Below the pieces are notes generated by a model that saw only the letters and a list, made by a program, of their open reading frames with translations, made no database searches and was not told the origin of the DNA. Positions 1-8,139 of a stretch of 64,000 nucleotides of DNA are shown here, piece by piece. Origin of the DNA: Candidatus Bathyarchaeota archaeon (GTDB lineage Archaea > Thermoproteota > Bathyarchaeia > 40CM-2-53-6); assembly GCA_005888755.1 (NCBI GenBank), contig VBBQ01000025.1, positions 1 through 64,000 of the forward strand. The letters run 5' to 3'. The position numbers were made by a program, and so were the translations under genes. Every line of letters begins with the position of its first letter. Positions within the stretch are counted from its first letter, which is position 1.

Positions 1-211
1 TGGGCCTGTCTGCGCAATCGTTCGAAAGTAGCCCAATCTTGCGCTTGCACGAAAGTATCAGGCGAAACGCCGCTATAAGTTGTCATAGAAACCGGCGAGA
101 AACGCGATCAATAGATCTAGCGAAGGTAATAGAGAAGATACTTTTATTCACGACAGAAAGATGAGGATTCGATTTCAAGGACTGAAAATTTCGCCTCTGG
201 CAGAAGTAAAA

Positions 212-393
212 TGGTGCGGGGGGTGGGATTCGAACCCACGAAGGCCTACGCCACGGGATAGCACACCCGCGTTTTGCCAAGGGCATCAATCGTATCGATA
301 CCTTTGCCATATTGGGTCTTGAGTGTAGCGCGCGCGTGCTAGGCGCGACCCGCCCATTTGGTCAGATATTTGACCTGACTCTGGTACCCCCGC
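212..393 (-). tRNA. tRNA-Leu(CAA) with three intron-like insertions
   Basis: On the minus strand the acceptor strand GCGGGGG (387-393) pairs with CCCCCGC (216-222), followed by discriminator A and an encoded CCA. The T arm is GTGGG-TTCGAAT-CCCAC and there is a long class II variable arm. The anticodon loop CTCAAGA carries CAA. Removing 358-369 (12 nt, D loop), 325-348 (24 nt, position 30/31) and 260-317 (58 nt, canonical 37/38) leaves exactly 85 nt plus CCA with a perfect CGGGA/TCCCG anticodon stem. The 24-nt insertion fits a BHB: inner helix CGCG/CGCG, bulges GGT and ACA, central helix GGCG/CGCT. The 58-nt one has inner CCC/GGG and a central helix with one T-T mismatch. The 12-nt one has central GGTC/GACC with two AAA bulges but no inner helix. 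Confidence 0.88.
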
Positions 394-540
394 AGGAAAA
401 ATCCAACATCAGCCTTCTCAAATATGCCTTAGTGCGCGTCACATCGAGGGACCTTTGTAGCGTCCTGACCCTCTCGTTTCGAGCCCGCGGGAAAGATATT
501 ATTGGACGAATGCAATTCTCTTGCATTGCAGGGATCTTCC

Positions 541-1134
541 ATGTCTCAAACACAGACGAGAAAACAGAGGATTCTGGGAGATGTCAAGAAGAAGCGTCGC
601 CAGGGAACAGTAATCACATACCTAATTGTGGCGATCCTTATCGCAGTGATAGTCGGAGGAGGCATTTATGTGCTCACCTTACCTAGGGACTACATACTCA
701 TACCTGGTGGTATTGGGTTTTCGAGCACTTGTGCACGACCGTTGCATACCCATGACACATCTGGGACAATCCATGTTGAAACGGATGTAAATCAGAACTA
801 TACAATTGGCGATTTCTTCTTGATCTGGGGAAAGGTTTTCAATAGCAGCGGAATATTTCCGTCGAACCAGCCCCTACCTTCCTATTTGGACCGCTGCGTA
901 ACAGGTAATCTGCTTTACCATTCCCACCCGTCAGTGACTATACAATACAGGAAGGACTTCCCGACTGTGATCAACATGACGGTAAATGGCGCACCAACAG
1001 TGCCTAACCCCAATCCAAACCTCCAGCTGCCTCGAAACGCTGCAACCTCGAGTGCAACCTGCAGCCCAGGACCTTCGTGCGTGCCTTTCAATATTGTCAT
1101 CATGTATGGTCCAGGGATACCCGCTAGTTTCTAG
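541..1134 (+). CDS. membrane-anchored extracytoplasmic protein, unknown function
   Basis: The 197-residue protein begins with about 17 charged residues, then one membrane helix (about 22-44), then an outward domain rich in N-x-S/T sites. The region after the helix has an HTHDTSGTIHVE-type stretch followed by YTIGDFFLIWG, a pattern I associate with uncharacterised exported proteins of soil archaea and bacteria. I chose the ATG at 541 (MSQTQT) over the longer ORF at 502 because the extra N-terminus is poor in quality. It is the first of three consecutive exported-protein genes and probably belongs with the cupredoxin and beta-propeller downstream. Clustered His residues could bind metal; that is inference only. 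Confidence 0.75.
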   Translation: MSQTQTRKQRILGDVKKKRRQGTVITYLIVAILIAVIVGGGIYVLTLPRDYILIPGGIGFSSTCARPLHTHDTSGTIHVETDVNQNYTIGDFFLIWGKVFNSSGIFPSNQPLPSYLDRCVTGNLLYHSHPSVTIQYRKDFPTVINMTVNGAPTVPNPNPNLQLPRNAATSSATCSPGPSCVPFNIVIMYGPGIPASF

Positions 1135-1381
1135 AAAATACCGACTTCGAGTTGGAAGCAGACTCTATGCTCTAGACCATCCCAACAGTTCCTGTATAAG
1201 GAACGCCTTCTAATTTTTCTGAGAGAGAAAAATCTCCACCCAAACCGCTCGGAAACTGCGGGGAGGCACTAACCAGGCGTCTACACTGACACGGACCATA
1301 TGTGCCAAGACTCTTTTAGTTGCTTTTTCATGTGTCAGATCCGTCCGACTCGCCATCGAGCATGATTCGTGAGATGAGCTG

Positions 1382-1801
1382 TTGAGAACTAGCGAGATGA
1401 TCATAATCGCACTGGTCGCAGGGGTCCTTGCGACAGGCGGAGTCTTGGCGGTAGTGCTCACTCCTCCCCCGTCTCCCTGCACAGGAGTCACCGGAGCACT
1501 TCGCTCATTCACGATTATTGTAGACTCGACTGGCTACAACGGCAGTGTGTCCAAAACCGGATCTTGGCCGGTTGTCACGGTCCAACGTTGTGACAATGTG
1601 GTTTTCACCGTGATCAATAATGCCACCGAGTCTCATGGATTCGCTGTAGCCTACTACTCCAACGTCGGTTTGGAGCTTGTAGGAGGAGCGCACCAGACTC
1701 TAAAGTTTCAAGCTACGAGGGCCGGACAGTTCCAAATTTACTGCACGATTAATTGCTCAATTCACCGCCAGATGCAGAATGGCCTTCTGAACGTCACTTA
1801 G
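1382..1801 (+). CDS. membrane-anchored cupredoxin with CuA-like motif
   Basis: A 139-residue protein with an N-terminal membrane anchor (about 6-27) and a cupredoxin fold. The copper-site candidates are a His in ESHGFAV and the C-terminal cluster CTINCSIHRQM. COX2 and nitrous-oxide-reductase CuA sites read C-x3-C-x3-H-x2-M; here the spacing is C-x3-C-x2-H-x2-M, one residue short. It may be a binuclear-copper electron carrier or a degenerate/mononuclear relative. The start is TTG 1382 or ATG 1397; both leave the anchor intact. It lies 22 bp upstream of the propeller gene, probably co-transcribed. Confidence 0.8.
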   Translation: MRTSEMIIIALVAGVLATGGVLAVVLTPPPSPCTGVTGALRSFTIIVDSTGYNGSVSKTGSWPVVTVQRCDNVVFTVINNATESHGFAVAYYSNVGLELVGGAHQTLKFQATRAGQFQIYCTINCSIHRQMQNGLLNVT

Positions 1802-1822
1802 GCATCACTCGCGGAGACTATA

Positions 1823-3346
1823 ATGCGACTGTTATACGCGATCGCTCCAATCCTTATCCTCATTTTCCTCTCCCAGCTCGCCTTCTATGCGGCTTCCCCC
1901 ACCAATGTTGCTCACCAGCCAGATATTGTCCAATTCGGCCCGCAAACATATGTGACCTTCATGCAGAAACCGCTAGATCCTAGCCCCAGCCCGTGGGTCC
2001 TTTATCCAACTGATAATGCGGTGTGGGTCGCAGGAATATCCTCAGTAGCGCCCGCAACCTCTCAAATCCGGGAATATTTCTTAGTGAATGGAACTTCGAA
2101 GCCGGTAGTCAATCTCGCGAACGTAACAATCAGCTCCTTAGTTGCTGATACTCGGGGGCGAGTTTGGTTCACGGACAATTCGACACTTGCATATTACGAC
2201 AGCCAGCGCTTGACAGTGAATAAGACGATAACTTTTCCTAACCAAAGCCTGCAGTATTTGGCGCTAGACCATCAGGAGAGAATATGGATGACGGTGTTGG
2301 GTTCTGGTGGCGCCAGCAGCAGCCTCGTGATGCTCGACCCTTCTGATGGCTTGAACCGGACCTATCCAGTTCGGACAAGCAACGCGTTCATTCAAGGAGT
2401 CACCATAGCTCCTGACAATACGATATGGTTCGCAGAGGCTGGTTCGAGGAAGCTTGGTCGTCTTGCCTGTGACAGCTGCAGTATCACCGAGTTTTCTCCG
2501 CCTTCCTCTCTCAACCTCGCAGCGCTTACGCAAGTGGCGGTCGACAACTCTGGCAACGTTTGGTTCACCGACCACGAGGGGGATAATCAATTCGGAGTGT
2601 TTAACCTGCAAACCAATGTTTGGAAAACCTTTCCGATCGGTTATTGCCCTGACGCTTGTGTTTCCGGGCTTCCTAATGCGATCTTTGTTGACACCCGAAA
2701 TGAAATCTGGTTCTCAGAACACATTGCTGGGAGAATAGGACACTATGACCCCTCTAGTAATGTCCTAACAGAATATTTTGTCTCTCCCACTCCCACCACT
2801 TTCCCGTTGGTCTGGTGGGCAAGGCCCGGGCCCAACAATCTCGTATGGTTTGTCGCCAACGGGCTTGGCGAAGTGGGTTATGTCAACGCGAGTTTGCCTG
2901 TTCCGTTGACTCTTGCAGGTCCTGCAGGTGATGTTGTTATCCAGAAAGGAAGCTCAAAGAGTATTCCCGCTAGTGTCAGCTTTCAGGGCCCTGGGACAGT
3001 GTCCCTCGGCGTATTCCCCTTGACCCAAGACCAGCCGTCTTCTAATTCTCCTGCCCAGCTCTACGGGTCCGGGCCATCGGACATCGGGCCTAGTAACAGT
3101 CCTCAAACAGCCACAATAACTGTCTCAGCTTCTTGGAGCGCGATCCCTGGAGCCCGGTACGTGGCTATTACTGCCACTGAGAATAACGTGGCCGTGAGTG
3201 TTCATGTTAGAGTAGTAGTCGTGGAAGCTTCGGCACCGGTTGTTGCTCTGGGTTTCTCGTCCGCGATCGTTCTTGGAGGTTTCGCGGTCTATTTGCGAAG
3301 ACCCAGAAAGTCCAGGCTCCAGCCCGCGAAAAGAACAAGAAAATAG
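1823..3346 (+). CDS. Vgb-like beta-propeller, surface-anchored
   Basis: A 507-residue protein with an N-terminal signal/anchor helix, several blades of the virginiamycin-B-lyase-like type (recurrent V-W-F-T-D and I-W-F-S-E motifs), an Ig-like region around 370-470, and a C-terminal membrane helix followed by a basic tail (RRPRKSRLQPAKRTRK). It is therefore probably held at the outer face of the membrane. Many archaeal Vgb-like propellers are binding or sensing proteins and not antibiotic lyases; no lyase role is claimed. It follows the cupredoxin gene and may act with it. Confidence 0.8.
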   Translation: MRLLYAIAPILILIFLSQLAFYAASPTNVAHQPDIVQFGPQTYVTFMQKPLDPSPSPWVLYPTDNAVWVAGISSVAPATSQIREYFLVNGTSKPVVNLANVTISSLVADTRGRVWFTDNSTLAYYDSQRLTVNKTITFPNQSLQYLALDHQERIWMTVLGSGGASSSLVMLDPSDGLNRTYPVRTSNAFIQGVTIAPDNTIWFAEAGSRKLGRLACDSCSITEFSPPSSLNLAALTQVAVDNSGNVWFTDHEGDNQFGVFNLQTNVWKTFPIGYCPDACVSGLPNAIFVDTRNEIWFSEHIAGRIGHYDPSSNVLTEYFVSPTPTTFPLVWWARPGPNNLVWFVANGLGEVGYVNASLPVPLTLAGPAGDVVIQKGSSKSIPASVSFQGPGTVSLGVFPLTQDQPSSNSPAQLYGSGPSDIGPSNSPQTATITVSASWSAIPGARYVAITATENNVAVSVHVRVVVVEASAPVVALGFSSAIVLGGFAVYLRRPRKSRLQPAKRTRK

Positions 3347-3354
3347 GTTGAGTG

Positions 3355-3663
3355 TTAGAGTAGTTCTATTTCGATGAAGACATCGTCGGGGGCTCTTATC
3401 CGCATCAGTCTCTTCAAGAATCGTTCGTTCGGATCCACGTCGATGAGGCGTTTGTGAATCCTCATCTCCCACTTATCGAAAGTGTGAGTTCCCTGACCCG
3501 CGGGTGATTTTCGAGACGGGACAATTAGCTTCTTGGTTGGCAGCGGAATCGGTCCTTTCAGCTTGACGCCTGTCTTGTCGGCTATGTCTTTGATCTCGGT
3601 GCAGATGGTGTTGATGTCCTGGGGGTCTGTGCTGGAGAGGCGAATTCTAGCTTTGGAAACCAA
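3355..3663 (-). CDS. rps10: ribosomal protein uS10
   Basis: A 102-residue uS10, the small-subunit protein of the head near the A site. Family features are the N-terminal [15 protein letters not shown], the loop PLPTKK, and [16 protein letters not shown]. The start is TTG at 3663: an in-frame TGA lies a few codons upstream and the conserved sequence begins immediately after. It follows EF-1 alpha as in most archaea, but 250 bp separate them and a TATA-like TTTTTAA on the minus strand near 3722-3728 suggests its own promoter. It converges with the propeller gene (8 bp between stops). Confidence 0.95.
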   Translation of the reverse strand: MVSKARIRLSSTDPQDINTICTEIKDIADKTGVKLKGPIPLPTKKLIVPSRKSPAGQGTHTFDKWEMRIHKRLIDVDPNERFLKRLMRIRAPDDVFIEIELL

Positions 3664-3913
3664 CCCAAGACACCTTCATTGTCAACCTTTGTAGCGAAGA
3701 GTCAGGGCTGGTCCAGTGCGGTTAAAAACCTTGGTGTAAACTCTCGCGGAAATCTCGCTCCTGAACGCACGTGTTCCTCTAGCAACAAAGATCGTTCTGA
3801 GCCGGGCGAGTACGTTACGACCCGAAAAGAAGACGGTTCAGCGATTAGATGAGAGATCCGTTGACCCTTGTTAGGGCCTTGGAGTGTCCTTGGACTGTTA
3901 CTTCGGTGCCGAA
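3664..3913. promoter_or_regulatory. intergenic between EF-1 alpha and S10; TATA-like box for S10
   Basis: This 250-bp stretch has no convincing ORF or tRNA. On the minus strand AAGGTTTTTAACC (about 3720-3732) resembles an archaeal TATA element, roughly 60 bp before the S10 TTG, which would give a leader of about 35 nt. I see no other clear element. Confidence 0.4.
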
Positions 3914-5212
3914 CTAGCCTTTGGTGATGATCTCTTTGACTACGCCGACTCCGACGGTGCTCCCCATGTCCCGGATGGCAAATCTTCCAAGCTCGGGAAT
4001 ATCGGAGAACGCTTCCAAGACCATGTTGTGCAATGGTTTCATCTTCACCAAGGCGCTATCGCCGACCTTGAGGAAGCTAGGCTTCTCCTCGACCACCTGG
4101 CCTGTTCGCGGGTCAATCTTCTTGATGAGTTCCTCGAAAGTCACACCGACAGTAGCGGTGTGAGCGTGCAACACTGGGGTGTATCCTGCGGCGATGGCGG
4201 TCGGGTGGTAGATAATAATAATCTGTCCGATGAATTCCTTAGCGATCGTCGGCGGCTTGTCGGTGTGGCCCATGACTTCTCCCCGTCCGATCTCGTTCTT
4301 CGCGACGCCTCTGATGTTGAAGCCGATATTGTCTCCAGGCTCGGCCTTCGTCATCCGCACGTGATGGGTTTCGATCGATTTTACCTCGCCTAGTTTTCCG
4401 GAGGGATTGAAGATGACCTTGTCACCATCCCTCACAACACCCGTTTCGACACGTCCCACGGGAACAGTTCCAACACCGGTGATCGTGTACACGTCTTGTA
4501 TCGGTACGCGCAATGGTTTGTCCAATGGCTTCGGTGGCGGAATGAAATCGTTGAGCGCATCGAACACTGTAACCCCCTTGTACCACGGCGTGTTTGTGCT
4601 CTTTTTCGACAGGTTATCGCCCAGCCATCCGCTGGTCGGGACGAACGGGATCTTTGTAATGTCAAAGCCTACAGTCTTGAGCAATCCTTCGAGCTCTTTC
4701 CGGCATTCTTTGTATCGTTCCTCGGAGTACTTGACCGTCTGGTCATCCATCTTGTTGATAGCTACGACCAAGTTCTTCACTCCAAGAGTTCTAGCAAGGT
4801 AAGCGTGTTCTCTAGCTTGTCCCCCTGGTCCGACGGCGACTTCGAATTCACCCTTCTTACCCGAGATGACAAGGATGGCTACGTCTGCCTGGCTTGCACC
4901 AGTGATCATGTTCTTGATGAAGTCCCGGTGTCCGGGCGCGTCGATGATCGTGTAGAAATTCTTCGGTGTCTCAAACTTTTGAAAGGACAGATCGATGGTA
5001 ACTCCTCTTTCTCTCTCTTCCTTGATCGTGTCTAGGACCCAGGCGTACTTGAAAGTATCACCGGCTCCGGTCTTTTCGGATTCTTTCGCGTACTGCTCGA
5101 TCGTTTTCTGATCGATGTATCCTGCATCGAACAGAAGGTGACCTGTTAGCGTGCTCTTTCCATGGTCGACGTGACCCATCACAATCAGGTTGAGATGGGG
5201 CTTTGCGGACAT
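3914..5212 (-). CDS. tuf: translation elongation factor EF-1 alpha
   Basis: A 432-residue aEF-1A, the GTPase that brings aminoacyl-tRNA to the ribosome. Visible G motifs are GHVDHGKST (13-21), DAPGHRDF, and NKMD, followed by two beta-barrel domains (GVGTVPVGRVETG, and HAHTATVGVTFEELIKKID). Length is normal for archaea. A purine-rich AAAGGAG lies 15-20 nt upstream of the ATG, and a strong TATA box (CTTTTTATAAAG) sits about 50 bp upstream. It is divergent from glutamate dehydrogenase. Confidence 0.98.
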   Translation of the reverse strand: MSAKPHLNLIVMGHVDHGKSTLTGHLLFDAGYIDQKTIEQYAKESEKTGAGDTFKYAWVLDTIKEERERGVTIDLSFQKFETPKNFYTIIDAPGHRDFIKNMITGASQADVAILVISGKKGEFEVAVGPGGQAREHAYLARTLGVKNLVVAINKMDDQTVKYSEERYKECRKELEGLLKTVGFDITKIPFVPTSGWLGDNLSKKSTNTPWYKGVTVFDALNDFIPPPKPLDKPLRVPIQDVYTITGVGTVPVGRVETGVVRDGDKVIFNPSGKLGEVKSIETHHVRMTKAEPGDNIGFNIRGVAKNEIGRGEVMGHTDKPPTIAKEFIGQIIIIYHPTAIAAGYTPVLHAHTATVGVTFEELIKKIDPRTGQVVEEKPSFLKVGDSALVKMKPLHNMVLEAFSDIPELGRFAIRDMGSTVGVGVVKEIITKG

Positions 5213-5262
5213 TGTCTTAGTTCAAACTCCTTTCTCGAAACGGAGAGAGCAAACGCCGCGTT

Positions 5263-5275
5263 TCTTTATAAAAAG
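5263..5275 (-). promoter_or_regulatory. TATA box of EF-1 alpha
   Basis: The minus strand reads CTTTTTATAAAG, close to the archaeal TATA consensus. With the usual 25-nt spacing, transcription would begin near 5238, leaving a short leader carrying the AAAGGAG ribosome binding site (5228-5234). Confidence 0.6.
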
Positions 5276-5400
5276 CCTTGTTCTCCGGCTTCCACTCTTC
5301 TAACCGGAGAAAAATCTAGAACAGTGATTTTTCCCTGAATTCTGAAGAAAGGTCTAAATGGGAAGTTTCTCGCGGCTTGTTCGATTCGAAGGCATATTGA

Positions 5401-6690
5401 TTGCTAGAGACCACTTCTAAGCACGAAGCTGCTCCGTCAAGCCACGGCATGCAAAAGACCCAGTACGACATTGCCGTAGAACAGTTCCAGCGGGCAGCTG
5501 ACCTGATGAAGCTTGACCAGAATGTTCAGGAGATTCTTCGAAAACCTAGAAGAATTCTCAGCATAAACTTCCCTGTCAAAATGGACGACGGCAGAATCCT
5601 TCTGTACCAAGGATTCAGAAGCCAGCACAACAACGCCCTAGGACCCTACAAGGGCGGAATCAGATACCATCCTAACGTCACCATCGAAGAAGTAAAGGCG
5701 TTGTCAATGTGGATGACGTGGAAGTGCGCGGTCGCGGGCATACCTTTCGGAGGCGCGAAAGGAGGCGTCACGGTTAACCCGAAACTCCTGTCCAAACACG
5801 AACTGGAGAGACTCTCCAGAACATTCTTCTCTCTCATAAGCGAGATTGTCGGCCCGTTCCGGGACATCCCCGCTCCGGACGTCTACACTGATTCTCAAAC
5901 TATGGCCTGGTTCATGGATGAATACAGCAAAACCGAAAGGAACAACGCCAACGCGGTCGTGACAGGTAAGCCGATAATAATCGGAGGCTCCCTCGGAAGA
6001 GATTCGGCCACAGGGAAGGGAGTCGCGGTCAGCGTTGAGGAAGCGGCGAGACATCTCAAGATCGACCTGAAGAAGGCAACCTGCGCAGTCCAAGGCTGGG
6101 GAAACGTAGGCTCGTTCGCCCACCAATTCCTTGAAGAAGCCGGAGTCAAAGTTGTCGCCGTCTCCGACTCAAAGGGAGGAATTCACAAGAAAACAGGCCT
6201 ATGGTTCAACGAAGTAGCAGCCTACAAGAAGAAGAACAAGAGCATGGCGAACTTGCCCGGGACCGAGAACATCTCGAACGAGGAACTCCTCGAACTAGAC
6301 GTAGACATACTGGTACCGGCTGCGCTAGAGGATGTCATCACAGAAAATAACGCTCGAAACATCAAGGCTAAGCTGGTCGCCGAGGGCGCTAACGGCCCGA
6401 CGACACCTGAGGCCGATGACATACTCTTCAAGAACGACGTTACCCTGATCCCGGACATCCTAGCAAATTCTGGCGGTGTAAGCACAAGCTATCTTGAATG
6501 GGTGCAGAACCTCCAACACCTCTGGTGGACCGCTGAAGAAGTTGACCATCGCCTGACAGCGATCATGAAGAAGGCCTTCGCCGAGGTCTGGAAGACCAGT
6601 CAGGAGCAGAATGTCGACATGCGTACCGGAGCGTACGTCTACGCTATTGGCAAGGTTCGAGACGCTATGGAGATCCGAGGCTGGGTTTAG
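5401..6690 (+). CDS. gdhA: glutamate dehydrogenase
   Basis: A 429-residue hexameric-type enzyme interconverting glutamate with 2-oxoglutarate and ammonium. The catalytic N-terminal domain has GPYKGGIRYHP, KCAVAGIPFGGAKGG (substrate lysines) and the Asp in DIPAPDVYTD; the Rossmann domain has GWGNVGSFAHQF, and the C-terminal helix has ANSGGVSTSYLEW. The track start is TTG 5401; the first roughly 16 residues are not conserved, so an internal start at the second Met is possible. A weak TATA-like TCTAAAT lies about 45 bp upstream. Confidence 0.96.
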   Translation: MLETTSKHEAAPSSHGMQKTQYDIAVEQFQRAADLMKLDQNVQEILRKPRRILSINFPVKMDDGRILLYQGFRSQHNNALGPYKGGIRYHPNVTIEEVKALSMWMTWKCAVAGIPFGGAKGGVTVNPKLLSKHELERLSRTFFSLISEIVGPFRDIPAPDVYTDSQTMAWFMDEYSKTERNNANAVVTGKPIIIGGSLGRDSATGKGVAVSVEEAARHLKIDLKKATCAVQGWGNVGSFAHQFLEEAGVKVVAVSDSKGGIHKKTGLWFNEVAAYKKKNKSMANLPGTENISNEELLELDVDILVPAALEDVITENNARNIKAKLVAEGANGPTTPEADDILFKNDVTLIPDILANSGGVSTSYLEWVQNLQHLWWTAEEVDHRLTAIMKKAFAEVWKTSQEQNVDMRTGAYVYAIGKVRDAMEIRGWV

Positions 6691-6705
6691 AAGACTTCGA
6701 AGCGG

Positions 6706-7161
6706 TCAGTCTAGCAACGCGGTAAGCTTTCGTTCCTCGCGTGCCTCATCGGCCATAGCATCCATCGCCATCTTGTGAGTAACCATGTCAGTGTCTCGCG
6801 TCTTAGTGGCGAGTCGCTGGTAGAATTCGAGTGAAGACCTTTCAAGTTTCAAACTTTCCTTGATCATCGCCTTCAGATCGTTTCCTCTGCGCGGCGGCTC
6901 CGAGTAAGAAAAGAAGGCTTTCTTCTCCCATTCGACCGGTTTTGACACTGGCACTCCTCCTAGCTGGATGATTCTCTCCATGAATCTTGACGCGTGGTCC
7001 CATTCTCCGTCAGCCATTTCCTTGAAGAGCTTCGAGAGGGGCAGTGAGCTTATTCCGGTCGCTATCTTGCTCAAGTATAGGTATCGGAAGGCAGCCAAGG
7101 TCTCTCCGGCAAGAGCTTGGTTGAGGTCATCGAGAAGCGTCGGTTCTTTCTTGACTGACAA
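6706..7161 (-). CDS. ferritin-like di-iron protein
   Basis: A 151-residue four-helix bundle. Metal-ligand candidates are E20 (ALAGETLAAFRY), E53 and H56 (DGEWDHASRF), a Glu in KLERSSLEFY, and the C-terminal DEAREERKL; these match the spacing of bacterioferritin/DPS-like proteins. It probably stores iron or detoxifies peroxide. It converges with gdhA (15 bp between stops) and is divergent from the UbiA gene. Confidence 0.85.
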   Translation of the reverse strand: MSVKKEPTLLDDLNQALAGETLAAFRYLYLSKIATGISSLPLSKLFKEMADGEWDHASRFMERIIQLGGVPVSKPVEWEKKAFFSYSEPPRRGNDLKAMIKESLKLERSSLEFYQRLATKTRDTDMVTHKMAMDAMADEAREERKLTALLD

Positions 7162-7272
7162 GACAGGTCAAACCACTGCGTAGGCTCCGAGAGTCTTTTT
7201 AGCCTTATTCCAAGAGCTGGATGTTGTGGAAATCACAAGGCCAAGGACCCTGCAAGGGACGAGATCCTGAGT

Positions 7273-8139
7273 ATGTCGAGCCGCACCATGTCGACTCACT
7301 TGAACGCGTACTTGGCGCTGATACGACCCCCAAATACCATAATGATCGGGCTCGCGGTGGCTATCGGTGAAGCGATTGGACTTGGCAAGCTCCCAGGACT
7401 CAGAGAGGCCGTTTTCGGGTTCCTGACCGCCTCGCTGATGATGGCGGGGACAATGGTGGCCAATGACGTTTACGATGTCGAAATTGACCGAGTGAACAGT
7501 CCAGGGCGGCCTCTCCCTTCCGGAAGGGTGAATACCCGAGAAGTCATTGTCCTAGCAGTAGTTCTTTCAGTAGCTGCGATAGGGTTCTCCACCCTCCTCG
7601 GTCTATGGACCTTCTTGACTGCACTTCTAGCTCTCGCTCTGATGATTTACTATAACACGAGGGGAAAAAAGACAGGGCTTATAGGAAATGCGGTTGTTAG
7701 CTTCAACGTCGCCTTGCCTTTCTTCTTTGGAGGGCTCGCGGTGAGTAAGATCAGTCCTCTGCTCTTCATCTTTTCAGTCGTCGCGTTTCTTGCAAACTTT
7801 GGGCGAGAGGTTGCGAAGGGAATCGCTGATGTAAAGGGCGATAGCCTCCGTCAAGTCCGGACCCTAGCAGTGGTCAGGGGGACCAAGGTTGCAGCACTTG
7901 CGTCTGCAGGATTGTTTGTCACCGCGGTTTTGCTTAGCTTCCTCCCGCCGTTTCTCGAAAGTATTTCCCTCTTGTATTTTCCTCCGGTGATAGTCGCGGA
8001 TGTCGGCTTTCTCTATTCAGCATACAGACTGATGAGTAATCAGACACCTGAGAACATCCGAGCTGTCAAGGGTCATGTTCTGGTGTGGATGCTGTTAGGC
8101 CTTGTGGGTTTTCTTCTGGGCAGCGCGGCTCTCCTTTGA
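7273..8139 (+). CDS. UbiA prenyltransferase, probable digeranylgeranylglyceryl phosphate synthase
   Basis: A 288-residue, about 8-9-helix UbiA-family enzyme. The two Asp-rich Mg-diphosphate motifs are NDVYDVEIDR and KGIADVKGD. In archaea this subfamily transfers the second geranylgeranyl chain in membrane ether-lipid synthesis. The genomic context supports that: it converges with the mevalonate-pathway operon, its 3' end overlapping the HMG-CoA reductase gene by 45 bp. The start ATG 7273 or the second Met (7288) are both possible. Confidence 0.88.
   Translation: MSSRTMSTHLNAYLALIRPPNTIMIGLAVAIGEAIGLGKLPGLREAVFGFLTASLMMAGTMVANDVYDVEIDRVNSPGRPLPSGRVNTREVIVLAVVLSVAAIGFSTLLGLWTFLTALLALALMIYYNTRGKKTGLIGNAVVSFNVALPFFFGGLAVSKISPLLFIFSVVAFLANFGREVAKGIADVKGDSLRQVRTLAVVRGTKVAALASAGLFVTAVLLSFLPPFLESISLLYFPPVIVADVGFLYSAYRLMSNQTPENIRAVKGHVLVWMLLGLVGFLLGSAALL

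Noticed and set aside
212-290. tRNA 3' fragment suggesting an integrated element's att site
   Set aside because: The 5' half was found at 318-393 once introns are removed, so the gene is complete.
83-310. ORF-track protein MAKVSIRLMPLAK...
   Set aside because: It is a translation of tRNA-Leu(CAA) and its canonical intron.
1823-3346. streptogramin B lyase (antibiotic resistance)
   Set aside because: Propeller similarity alone does not establish lyase activity; the protein is membrane-anchored and long.
3884-5035. plus-strand ORFs over EF-1 alpha
   Set aside because: Antisense shadows of a conserved gene.
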